DNA of 13,240 bases from Prochlorococcus sp. scB243_496M6 (GCA_000635535.1 JFMF01000189.1:1-13240), one strand, 5' to 3'; positions 1-6,516 are shown, counted from the stretch's first letter. The notes: generated from the letters alone by a model not told the origin. A program made the numbers and translations.

Positions 1-478
1 TTCAAATTTATATTTGGTTTTAGGTGCTAAAGGAATAAGAAGTTCTATAAGAGTAATTGCAAGGGCTGGGACTGAAGAGGCGGCTAGTAAGTTGAGATTA
101 GCTGGTGCAAGCATAGTTGTTAGTCCTTATATAGCTGCAGGAAGAGCAATGGCATCTATGGCTTTAAGACCTATTGCTATTGATTTTCTTGATCTACTTG
201 CAGGAAGTGAATGTGAAATTGAAGAATTTGAATTAAGTAATGATATTAGTCTTTTTGAAACTGCAGAGAAAAGATCACTTTCTGAACTTGGGATAGGCAA
301 AAAGAGTGGGGCTAAAATATTAGCCATTAAGGAAAACGAAAAGTTGTTTACTAACCCTGGAGGGAATTTCATTCTTCAGCCAGGCCAGGTTTTAATAGCA
401 TTTGGTAGTAAAGAACAACTAAATATCTTGAACGGATTATTAGGAAATCTTGTCGTGGCAGTAGAACTTTTAAAATAG
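1..478 (+). CDS. TrkA/RCK-type potassium channel regulatory protein, 3' part only
   Basis: The reading frame is open from the first bases (codons from position 2 read SNLYLVLGAKG), so the gene begins upstream of the window and position 14 (TTG) is not a real start. The visible part starts inside a TrkA-N/RCK nucleotide-binding domain, with the family-typical stretches IRVIARAGTEEAASKL and AGASIVVSPYIAAGRAMA. It is followed by a TrkA-C domain over about the last 85 residues (SELGIGKKSGAKILAIKEN, then LQPGQVLIAFGS). In this family the N domain binds NAD(H) or nucleotide and gates K+ flux; the C domain is a small regulatory fold, cytoplasmic. The missing N-terminus probably holds either pore helices (MthK/VIC-type channel) or just more RCK domain, which cannot be decided here. 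No terminator is visible before the next gene, 52 bp downstream. Confidence 0.8.
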   Translation, partial: SNLYLVLGAKGIRSSIRVIARAGTEEAASKLRLAGASIVVSPYIAAGRAMASMALRPIAIDFLDLLAGSECEIEEFELSNDISLFETAEKRSLSELGIGKKSGAKILAIKENEKLFTNPGGNFILQPGQVLIAFGSKEQLNILNGLLGNLVVAVELLK

Positions 479-530
479 ATTGATCGAGGTTCGGTATTAT
501 TGCTAAATAGATTTTGATGGAATAAATCTA

Positions 531-884
531 ATGAAAATATTTAAATCCCTATTCGTAATTCCTGTAATAACTTTAATAATTATTTTTCAAACCTCTTTGC
601 AAAATAGATTTCTAATGGCTTCTGATATTAGAGATGGAGAAACAATTTTTAAAAATGTTTGTGCAGGCTGTCATGTAAGAGGTGGATTAGTCGTTCTTAA
701 AGGATCCAAATCATTAAAACTTTCCGACCTTGAAAAAAGAGGAATTGCAGATATAGATTCAATAGCAAAAATTGCTAATGATGGGATTGGTTTTATGAAA
801 GGTTATAAAAATAAATTGAAGGACGGAGAGGATAAGGTTCTTGCACAATGGATTATTCAAAATGCAAAAAAGGGTTGGGAGTAA
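531..884 (+). CDS. secreted class I c-type cytochrome, c6-like
   Basis: 117 residues. An N-terminal hydrophobic segment (about residues 6-20) looks like a signal peptide or membrane anchor. The mature part has the haem-attachment motif CAGCH (Cys44, Cys47, His48) near its start and a candidate sixth ligand Met89 in GFMKGY. It ends in AQWIIQNAKKGW, which resembles the C-terminal helix of cytochrome c6 (typically ...VLxQAxKGW). The expected role is a small soluble or anchored electron carrier in the thylakoid lumen/periplasm. It is more divergent than the canonical c6 (PetJ), so the physiological partner is not known; a c6-like paralogue is the best description. The stop codon TAA (882-884) directly abuts the ATG of the next gene, suggesting translational coupling. 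Confidence 0.75.
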   Translation: MKIFKSLFVIPVITLIIIFQTSLQNRFLMASDIRDGETIFKNVCAGCHVRGGLVVLKGSKSLKLSDLEKRGIADIDSIAKIANDGIGFMKGYKNKLKDGEDKVLAQWIIQNAKKGWE

Positions 885-1254
885 ATGAAAAGCTTAGTTT
901 TTGCATCGTTGTTTTTTTTTATTAGCTGAATATTCTTTTGCTGAGGAATTAATTAACAACACAATTACATCTGATTCTCAAGTAAATACTTTAGAAGGTG
1001 ATTTAGAGGCTATTGGAAATGTAGTTATTACAAGCAATAGCGGTAATTTTGAGGCTTTTTCTGACAAGCTTTCTTTTGATAAGGATGATAAATCTCTAAA
1101 ACTTATTGGTAATGTTTATGTTAAAAATTTAGAGTCTGAGGGAATTGCAATTGAAGAAACATCTGGAAATGAATTGACAATATTTACTGATAAAGGACTT
1201 TTTGAATTCAAATCTCAAAATAAAAACAGAGTAACAACAAAAATTAAATTTTAA
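885..1254 (+). CDS. LptA/OstA-like periplasmic protein, apparent +1 frameshift in a T9 run
   Basis: From ATG 885 the frame reads MKSLVFASLFFFIS and stops at TGA 927-929. The +1 frame then stays open to the stop at 1254. Removing one T from the run of nine (912-920) joins them into MKSLVFASLFFLLAEYSFA followed by EELINN, a textbook signal peptide with an AxA-like end. The mature part (SDSQVNTLEGDLEAIGNVVI, then SNSGNFEAFSDKLSFDKD, then LKLIGNVYVKN) has the repeating turn-and-strand pattern of LptA/OstA-like proteins, which bridge lipopolysaccharide across the periplasm. About 122 residues when repaired, shorter than E. coli LptA (185). The alternative start TTG 901 would give MHRCFFLLAEYSFAE with a poor signal peptide. 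Options are a sequencing error, a recent lesion, or slippage on the homopolymer. Confidence 0.65.
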
Positions 1255-1271
1255 TTAAAGGCTTGCTTTTG

Positions 1272-1347
1272 AAATAAAAAATTTATATTTTTTTATTTGT
1301 AAGGAAATTTTAAATGGATTTTAAATATAAGTTAAACTAAATTTCCT
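1272..1347. other. two inverted repeats in the gap before the 55-aa gene
   Basis: The 121-bp gap 1255-1375 holds an A/T-only inverted repeat (arms 1272-1281 and 1289-1298, loop 7). It also holds a perfect 9-bp inverted repeat AGGAAATTT/AAATTTCCT (arms 1302-1310 and 1339-1347, loop 28). The first could be a weak terminator for the upstream genes. The second lies 28 bp before the next start codon and could shape its leader. In DNA this AT-rich both may be chance. Confidence 0.25.
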
Positions 1348-1375
1348 AGAAGACATAGTAGAAGTAATTTTTATT

Positions 1376-1543
1376 ATGCATCCAAGCAAAGTAATCAAAC
1401 ATCCAATAATCAATGACACTTATTACGATCCAGATGTTGATAAGCTTTATCAATATGTAAAAATCGGCGACTTTCCGCCAGAGTGGGTAGTGACAAATAT
1501 AGATGAAGATGACGATTATTATTATGCTTCGATGGGATATTAA
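1376..1543 (+). CDS. 55-residue acidic small protein of unknown function
   Basis: ATG at 1376 to TAA at 1541-1543. It begins MHPSKVIKHPIINDTYYDPD and ends DIEDD-like then tyrosine-rich: residues 41-55 read NIDEDDDYYYASMGY. There is no hydrophobic segment, so it is probably cytoplasmic. Composition differs from translated non-coding AT-rich DNA: it has Pro, Trp and Gly codons (GDFPPEW at residues 31-37) and an ordered KVIKHPIINDTYYDPDVDKL N-terminus. This suggests a real conserved small protein. I do not recognise a family beyond a general resemblance to small hypothetical proteins of marine picocyanobacteria. No Shine-Dalgarno site is evident. It is followed 30 bp later by a strong hairpin. 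Confidence 0.6.
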   Translation: MHPSKVIKHPIINDTYYDPDVDKLYQYVKIGDFPPEWVVTNIDEDDDYYYASMGY

Positions 1544-1573
1544 TTTAAGAAGCCATTATTAAATTGAATAAGT

Positions 1574-1615
1574 TTGTCTCTTTAAAATTTTGTGTGAGGA
1601 TTATTAAAGAGACAA
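1574..1615. other. 12-bp perfect hairpin downstream of the small gene
   Basis: TTGTCTCTTTAA at 1574-1585 is exactly complementary to TTAAAGAGACAA at 1604-1615, with an 18-nt loop. It starts 30 bp after the stop of the 55-residue gene. There is no U tract after either arm on the + strand (TCTAAAGG follows), so it is not a classic Rho-independent terminator. It could stabilise the 3' end of the small-gene transcript or be part of a small RNA. Confidence 0.45.
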
Positions 1616-1636
1616 TCTAAAGGTAAGTAAAAAGGT

Positions 1637-1651
1637 TTAAGGATAAATTAA
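1637..1651. promoter_or_regulatory. weak Pho-box-like pair upstream of phoB
   Basis: Two TTAA cores at 1637-1640 and 1648-1651 are exactly 11 bp apart, the spacing of cyanobacterial Pho-box repeats. The second repeat (AAATTAAA, 1645-1652) fits the reverse consensus fully, the first (GGTTTAAG) only partly. No third repeat continues the phase. In such AT-rich DNA a pair can occur by chance, so PhoB autoregulation is only a suggestion. Confidence 0.25.
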
Positions 1652-1660
1652 AAAGGAAAT

Positions 1661-1699
1661 AAGATCAAATAAAAAAATAAGATCAAATAAAAAAATAAG
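1661..1699. repeat. 18-bp tandem direct repeat, about 2.2 copies
   Basis: The unit AAGATCAAATAAAAAAAT occurs at 1661-1678 and identically at 1679-1696, and begins a third time with AAG (1697-1699). It lies 80-115 bp upstream of the phoB start codon. Identical copies suggest recent slippage duplication. The A7 runs are phased 18 bp apart, not at the 10.5-bp helical repeat. Confidence 0.8.
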
Positions 1700-1776
1700 G
1701 ACTCAATGTAAAGGAAATATGAAATAATTACATCAAATAAATTTGATTATATAAAATAAAATTGTTGGAACTTTAA

Positions 1777-2505
1777 ATGGCTATTAAAGATCATAAAAGT
1801 TTGCAAGATTCAAAAATTCTTCTTGTAGAGGACGACAAAAGTATTAGGCTGACAGTCAGTGAAACTTTGAATAGCGAAGGTTTTAAAGTATCAAGTTTCA
1901 AAGATGGTTTAAGTGCTTTAGATTTTATTACTAATGATTCTAAAAATGAGGTTGACCTAATAATTCTCGATTTAATGTTGCCAGGGTTAAATGGATTAGA
2001 GGTATGTAGAAAAATAAGAAATGAAGAGAATTATACACCCATACTAATTTTGAGTGCTAAAGATAATGAATCAGACAGGGTTCTTGGTTTAGAGGTTGGT
2101 GCAGATGATTATCTAACAAAACCTTTTGGTTTAAATGAATTAATTGCTAGATCAAGAGCCTTAATAAGAAGATCTAAACGTAATAAAAAAAATATAGAAA
2201 AATCACAAACTGTCATCGAGTTTAATCACATAAAAATGTTTCTGGAAGAATGTAGGGTAACTTCTTTTGATAGAGAAATAACATTATCTCCAAAAGAATT
2301 TAAATTATTAGAGTTATTTATGAAAAATCCAAAAAGGGTATGGTCAAGAGATTTAATACTTGAAAAAATTTGGGAAATTGACTTTATTGGTGATACTAAA
2401 ACTGTAGATGTTCATGTTAGGTGGCTCAGAGAGAAATTAGAAGAAGATCCCTCAGCTCCAAAGTTTCTTAAAACTGTAAGAGGTTTTGGATATAAGTTTG
2501 GATGA
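1777..2505 (+). CDS. phoB: phosphate regulon response regulator PhoB
   Basis: 242 residues, OmpR/PhoB family. The receiver domain (about 12-132) has the acidic pair Glu18/Asp19-Asp20 (LLVEDD), phospho-acceptor Asp65 (LIILDLMLPG), Ser93 (LSAKD) and Lys115 (YLTKPF). The DNA-binding winged-helix domain (about 148-242) has LSPKEFKLLELF, WSRDLILEKIW and the recognition-helix region KTVDVHVRWLREKL, ending TVRGFGYKF. Phosphorylated PhoB binds Pho boxes to activate phosphate-starvation genes. The phoB name rests on the adjacent PhoR-like kinase and the downstream porin, phosphatase-like and pstS genes; sequence alone would fit other OmpR-type regulators. The stop overlaps the phoR start (ATGA, 2502-2505). 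A weak GGA precedes the ATG. Confidence 0.9.
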   Translation: MAIKDHKSLQDSKILLVEDDKSIRLTVSETLNSEGFKVSSFKDGLSALDFITNDSKNEVDLIILDLMLPGLNGLEVCRKIRNEENYTPILILSAKDNESDRVLGLEVGADDYLTKPFGLNELIARSRALIRRSKRNKKNIEKSQTVIEFNHIKMFLEECRVTSFDREITLSPKEFKLLELFMKNPKRVWSRDLILEKIWEIDFIGDTKTVDVHVRWLREKLEEDPSAPKFLKTVRGFGYKFG

Positions 2506-3662
2506 AAATGAAAACACTACAAGAAGTATTATTTTTTTTACATCAGAAGTGGAAAATAAAAGTCAAGCATTTTTCTCAATCAAAAGAAAAAAAATTTGAA
2601 GTTGATAAAAATAAGTATAAAAAAACTATTGATTTCCCATTTGATAAAATTAGACCTCAGGAAGTGTTGGCTTGGTTAGATTATTCATCTCAAGGGTGGA
2701 TAATCTTATCATCTGATCTAACAATAAAATTTATCAATCAGAAAGCTTTATCTCTTATTAGGGTTGTCAAATATAAAGATGTTATTGGAAAAGCAATTAA
2801 TGATATTAATGAGCTTGAAGTGCTTAGTAATAAAATTCAATATTTAAGAAAAAAAGATTTCCCATTCAACCTTGATTTCATAATTGAGGGAGTACCCATT
2901 TCGGCAAATATTGTAAGAGGAAGGAAAAAGAATTATTTAATATTATTGGAAAGTAAATTATCAATTGAATCGATAAAAAAACGACAAAATCAATTAATTA
3001 ATGATGTGTCTCATGAACTGAAAACCCCTCTTACATCACTTATCTTAATTGGGGAAAGACTTGAATCAGTAGTATCAAAAAAGGATAGGTATCTTGTTAA
3101 AAGACTTAAGAAAGAGTCAAAAAGATTAAGAAAAATGGCCGAAGAGACTTTAGAGCTTTCTAAGCTAGAAAGTAGCGAAGATTTAAATAAAAACAAAAAA
3201 ATATCTATTTCAGATTTGATTATGGAATCTTGGCAAACACTAAAACCGCTTGCAGAAAAAAAGGATATAAAAATAAATTTATTTTCTCCAACAAAATATT
3301 ATATATCTGGGGATATTGAAAATTTAAAAAGGGCATTTATAAATATTTTAGATAACGCTATTCGTTATTCCCCAAGAAAAGAGGGCATACAAATTGAAAT
3401 TTTTAAGAGAGATAGCTCTGTTGTTACAAGAGTTAGAGATAAAGGTATTGGATTAGAAGAAGATGAATCAAATGACATTTTTTCTCGTTTTTATCGTGGG
3501 GATCCATCAAGGACTAAATTTAAGAAAAGTGGAAGTGGCTTAGGTCTTTCAATTACAAAAAAAATAATTAATAACAATAAAGGTTTTATAAAGGCATTTA
3601 ATCATAAAGATGGTGGAGCGATTATTGAAACTATCTTTCCTTGTCTTAATACAGATTTATAG
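2502..3662 (+). CDS. phoR: phosphate sensor histidine kinase PhoR, no obvious membrane segment
   Basis: 386 residues. A basic N-terminus (1-50) is followed by a PAS-like domain (about 53-150, GWIILSSDLTIKFINQKALS), then a HisKA domain with phospho-accepting His171 in NDVSHELKTPLTSL. The HATPase domain has an N box NILDNAIRYSP (281-291), G1 DKGIG (313-317), F-box-like IFSRFYRG (326-333) and G2 GSGLGLS (344-350). It is expected to phosphorylate PhoB under low phosphate. Start ATG 2502 overlaps the phoB stop; a second ATG at 2508 is an alternative. The only N-terminal hydrophobic stretch, EVLFFLHQKW, is too short to cross a membrane, unlike E. coli PhoR. The gene runs convergently into the next one with 7 bp between stop codons and no terminator in between. 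Confidence 0.88.
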   Translation: MKMKTLQEVLFFLHQKWKIKVKHFSQSKEKKFEVDKNKYKKTIDFPFDKIRPQEVLAWLDYSSQGWIILSSDLTIKFINQKALSLIRVVKYKDVIGKAINDINELEVLSNKIQYLRKKDFPFNLDFIIEGVPISANIVRGRKKNYLILLESKLSIESIKKRQNQLINDVSHELKTPLTSLILIGERLESVVSKKDRYLVKRLKKESKRLRKMAEETLELSKLESSEDLNKNKKISISDLIMESWQTLKPLAEKKDIKINLFSPTKYYISGDIENLKRAFINILDNAIRYSPRKEGIQIEIFKRDSSVVTRVRDKGIGLEEDESNDIFSRFYRGDPSRTKFKKSGSGLGLSITKKIINNNKGFIKAFNHKDGGAIIETIFPCLNTDL

Positions 3663-3669
3663 GGAAAAT

Positions 3670-3996
3670 TTAAAAAATATTAGGACATGATTTTTCTGCA
3701 ATAAATTTTTTTAAATTCAAAACCCCTTCTCTTGTAAAAAGAATGCTTCCTTCTTTGGAGTCATCTGCCCAGTAAGAATCTCTTTTGCCAATAGCTAACC
3801 AAAGCCTATCAGGTAATGTTGGCATGTACATACTCTCGAAAGCAGATGTTCCAATGTCATTTTCTTCTTTCATATCTTTGCATGCTTCTATCATTAATTT
3901 GGGTCGATTTAAATAATGCCTGACACCCTGCCAATAATATTTTGTTTCAGCTTTAACTGGGGCGATGAATAAAAAAATAAATATTAGGTATTTCAT
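3670..3996 (-). CDS. small secreted protein of unknown function
   Basis: 108 residues. Residues 1-16 (MKYLIFIFLFIAPVKA) form a clear signal peptide with AxA-like cleavage before ETKYYW, so the mature product of about 92 residues is periplasmic or lumenal. The mature part has two cysteines (Cys39, Cys104) that could form a disulfide, and aromatic-rich stretches YYWQGVRHYLNRP and PDRLWLAIGKRDSYW. I do not recognise a family. It lies in the Pho cluster between phoR and the phosphatase-like gene, in the same direction as the latter. The phosphatase terminator (4026-4060) stands between them, so it probably has its own promoter in about 3997-4025. A link to phosphate nutrition is inferred from position only. 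Confidence 0.7.
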   Translation of the reverse strand: MKYLIFIFLFIAPVKAETKYYWQGVRHYLNRPKLMIEACKDMKEENDIGTSAFESMYMPTLPDRLWLAIGKRDSYWADDSKEGSILFTREGVLNLKKFIAEKSCPNIF

Positions 3997-4025
3997 GGTT
4001 TAACTTTTTTTAATTATAAGAACTG

Positions 4026-4060
4026 CAAAAAAAAAGCCACCTTATATAAAAGGTGACTTT
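4026..4060 (-). terminator. Rho-independent terminator of the phytase-like gene
   Basis: Read on the minus strand, the stem GTCACCTT (4057-4050) pairs with AAGGTGGC (4043-4036) with one mismatch around the AT-rich loop. It is followed immediately by about ten T residues (complement of the A run 4026-4035). It lies 15 bp after the stop of the 760-residue gene. Confidence 0.85.
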
Positions 4061-4075
4061 CATTAGTAGTTTTAA

Positions 4076-6358
4076 CTAGATTTTTCCAATATTTAGGAAA
4101 AGAGTTTCACCAGTTGATTTCTTTCCAGTCCCGTCGTTGTCAGTTGAAATCCATGCTTGCCCGTCGCTTGTTATTGCTAAGCCTTCAACCTTTTCAAGGA
4201 TAAAACCACCCGTAGATTTCATTACTGGTTTTAGATCAGTAACTAACTCTTTTTCAACTAAAGGATAAAGTCTGGGAGGAATATTAGTCTGAAGACCTTC
4301 GAAAATGACATTATCTAAATCTATTTTATATATAGCTTTCAATTTTGCTTTCTTTCCATAGAAACTATCTCTTTCGATTACATAAAGTGCACCGTCATGG
4401 TAAGTCAATTCTGAAATGCCAACTCCACCTTTTTTGATCCTATCTAATTGATAATTTACGGCGCCCCACTGTTTAGTTTTTAAATTATAGGAAAGGATCT
4501 TAGTAGTATTGAAAGTATCATCACCCCATGGCTTCTGTTGGGCAATATAAAGAATATCCCCATTTCTTGTAATACCTTCAAAACCAGGGTTTTTAGCATA
4601 ATTAAGATATGAAGGTGGTGGAGTTATCTTCTCTAAAATTTCACCATCTGAGCTTACATGGTAGATTGCAGGAGGATGTTCACCTAGCTTTTTCTTGATT
4701 CCTTCAGTAGAAATGTAGAATCCACCATCACCGTCAGTAGTAATACCCTCTTGATCCATAAATAATGCAGTCTTCCCATCTCGCTTTATATCTATAGCTC
4801 TTTCTAATAGTGCTGGGGAAGATGAAGGATCAATAACGTAAATTCTTGGCTGAGTTTTAAAAGTCCCATCATTTACAGCATAAATTTTACCGTCATCACC
4901 AGCCACCATTCCACTTATCGCACCCCAAGATACAAATTCAAGGCCATTTTCATTTGTTAAATGTGGGTATGAAGCAGGAGCCTCTTGTAGTTGATAAATA
5001 GTCACATGAGAAGATAAACCAGGTTCTTTTTTGTTGTAGTCTTTTTCATTTGCTGAGGCAATTAATCCCCTTTCTGGAATTGCGACAAATCCCTCTGGTC
5101 CAATGCCTGATGGAAGTAATTGAGTAAGCAAAGGTTGATTTAGTTCTGTGATATCGTAAACAGCTACTATCCCAGCTCGTTCAGCACCAACAAATAAATA
5201 GGGCGTTCCATTAATTTTTGAATATGTAACTGACTCAGGTTCTACTCCCTTTTTACCTGCTCTCCCATCTTGGAAATGACCTATTTGTGCAATTGCTCTT
5301 TCTAGTCTATTTGCATCTTCATAAACTACTGTTCCATCTTTTTTAAAAATAGTCCAGGATCTTGAACCACCTCTTTTTGCCTGATTTGGATCAATATGCT
5401 TGTAATCGCCTTCATTTGCTGTTGCAAAATGGTCATTATCAATCCAAGTAAGACCATCGGGTTCTCTTCTTACATTCTTTAGTTTGCTTTTAAATTTATG
5501 TGCTCCATCTTTCTTTGTATCCATTCCTGCCATTTGTTTTACAACTCCTGCCGAGAAATGTGATATTACATTTCCATCTTTATCAATTACTGCAAGATGG
5601 TTGTTTTCTTGAAGAGAGACAACTGTTTCACCAAGATCATTAATAGCAACGAATTCTGGTTCGGGATCAAAAGGAGCTATTTCGGATAAGCCTGTTAAAT
5701 CTACTTTTTTTATTGAATTGCATTGTATTTTTCCTCTTTTGTTTAACTTCACAAGAGAAACATAACCTGCAGGATTAATTTGAATACCATTGTCATCAAT
5801 TTGAGGGATAAATCCATTTTTATATTCTTCATCCCTCTCATTTTCTATAGCGACAGCTAGAAATGTTCCGTCTGGTGAAACAAAAACGCTATCAGGCTGC
5901 CCACCTAAATCACATTCTTTTACTGCTTTTCTTGTTTCTAAATTGTATTGAACTAATGCTCCTGAAGGATTTGTATAACTTTCAGATGTATTTGAACCTA
6001 TATAAGCATTGTTTCCAAGTGCCGCGATTCCAGTGGGTTCTGCTTCCAGTTCAACAACTCCCAATGCTTTAGGTTTTGCAGGGTCTGAGATATCAACTAA
6101 ACCTACTACTCCTAGATCGCTATCTGTATACATCAAAGTCTTACCATCTTCTGATGCTGTAACAACCTCTGAAGAAGTTTTGGTGGTAGGTTTTGATCCT
6201 TTTGGTAAATTATCACTTACATTAAAAGAGGAAATTCTATTGAAGTTTTTTTCATTTGCCCAATATTTTGTATTCCAATTTGCAAATCCGCTACTTGTAG
6301 AGGAGGCGACAATTGCAAGTAATGCTGAAAAACTTGCAGCAGCTAGGGTTTTTTTCAT
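4076..6358 (-). CDS. exported beta-propeller / esterase-like phytase family protein, candidate phosphatase
   Basis: 760 residues with a signal peptide (about 1-26, ...SSTSSGFA). The N-terminal part (about 40-460) resembles the propeller 'choice-of-anchor I' family: LVDISDPAKPKALG (88-101), DSVFVSPDGTFLAVA (156-170), EPEFVAI and VSLQENNHLAVID (233-259), REPDGL (298-303), ATANEGDYKHID (312-323). The C-terminal part (about 470-760) resembles the esterase-like phytase domain, with MDQEGI (534-539), NPGFEGI (590-596), IERD (661-664), KVEGLAI (723-729) and STDNDG (738-743). A periplasmic or secreted enzyme releasing phosphate from organic esters is likely. I recall orthologues in Prochlorococcus annotated as phoA, but this is not classical PhoA: no DxS nucleophile motif was seen. 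Pho-box-like repeats and a short leader ORF lie upstream; substrate and activity are untested here. Confidence 0.8.
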   Translation of the reverse strand: MKKTLAAASFSALLAIVASSTSSGFANWNTKYWANEKNFNRISSFNVSDNLPKGSKPTTKTSSEVVTASEDGKTLMYTDSDLGVVGLVDISDPAKPKALGVVELEAEPTGIAALGNNAYIGSNTSESYTNPSGALVQYNLETRKAVKECDLGGQPDSVFVSPDGTFLAVAIENERDEEYKNGFIPQIDDNGIQINPAGYVSLVKLNKRGKIQCNSIKKVDLTGLSEIAPFDPEPEFVAINDLGETVVSLQENNHLAVIDKDGNVISHFSAGVVKQMAGMDTKKDGAHKFKSKLKNVRREPDGLTWIDNDHFATANEGDYKHIDPNQAKRGGSRSWTIFKKDGTVVYEDANRLERAIAQIGHFQDGRAGKKGVEPESVTYSKINGTPYLFVGAERAGIVAVYDITELNQPLLTQLLPSGIGPEGFVAIPERGLIASANEKDYNKKEPGLSSHVTIYQLQEAPASYPHLTNENGLEFVSWGAISGMVAGDDGKIYAVNDGTFKTQPRIYVIDPSSSPALLERAIDIKRDGKTALFMDQEGITTDGDGGFYISTEGIKKKLGEHPPAIYHVSSDGEILEKITPPPSYLNYAKNPGFEGITRNGDILYIAQQKPWGDDTFNTTKILSYNLKTKQWGAVNYQLDRIKKGGVGISELTYHDGALYVIERDSFYGKKAKLKAIYKIDLDNVIFEGLQTNIPPRLYPLVEKELVTDLKPVMKSTGGFILEKVEGLAITSDGQAWISTDNDGTGKKSTGETLFLNIGKI

Positions 6359-6385
6359 TTAGTGCGTAAGGATATACATTCTCAT
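6359..6385 (-). other. short leader ORF abutting the phytase-like gene
   Basis: On the minus strand, ATG at 6385 opens MRMYILTH followed by TAA (6361-6359), and the phytase-like ATG follows with no gap. The best Shine-Dalgarno sequence in the region, AAAGGGAG (about 6394-6387), sits correctly for the second ATG (6379-6377, spacing 7) but is 28 bp from the main start. The leader could couple translation of the main gene. It could also be an incidental ORF. Confidence 0.35.
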
Positions 6386-6397
6386 GCTCCCTTTAAA

Positions 6398-6438
6398 AAG
6401 TTAAGAAAAAAAAATAGATTTATTAAGAACAATTTAAG
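6398..6438 (-). promoter_or_regulatory. candidate Pho box upstream of the phytase-like gene
   Basis: Read on the minus strand, CTTAAATT (6438-6431) and CTTAATAA (6427-6420) have 3-bp spacing, each 7/8 to the cyanobacterial consensus YTTAAYYW. A perfect CTTAACTT (6405-6398) falls two further 11-bp steps downstream, skipping one position. A common 11-bp phase for three TTAA cores supports PhoB binding. The missing repeat and AT-rich context keep confidence moderate, and no clear -10 was found. Confidence 0.45.
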
Positions 6439-6454
6439 CTTTTAAAGATATATA

Positions 6455-6484
6455 AATAAAAAAGACCTACCAAAGGCAGGTCTT
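6455..6484 (-). terminator. Rho-independent terminator of the porin gene
   Basis: On the minus strand, AAGACCTGCC (6484-6475) pairs with GGTAGGTCTT (6471-6462) apart from one internal mismatch, across a TTT loop. It is followed by a T-rich tract (complement of AAATAAAAA up to 6463). It lies 33 bp after the porin stop codon and insulates the phytase-like gene downstream. Confidence 0.85.
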
Positions 6485-6516
6485 CATGTGTGTGTAAGAT
6501 TTTCTAATTTATTTAA

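Noticed and set aside
127..372. Minus-strand ORFs inside the K+ regulatory gene and inside phoR (127-372, 3011-3196)
   Set aside because: They overlap well-supported plus-strand genes and show Ser/Leu-rich antisense composition.
14..478. Start of the first gene at TTG 14
   Set aside because: The frame is open to the window edge and the upstream codons read as RCK-domain sequence, so the gene is truncated by the window.
1272..1298. Definite terminator after the LptA-like gene
   Set aside because: The stem is entirely A/T and common in such DNA; it is noted only as a weak possibility.
1661..1699. CRISPR-like repeats
   Set aside because: The 18-bp copies are directly contiguous with no spacers and no cas genes are near.
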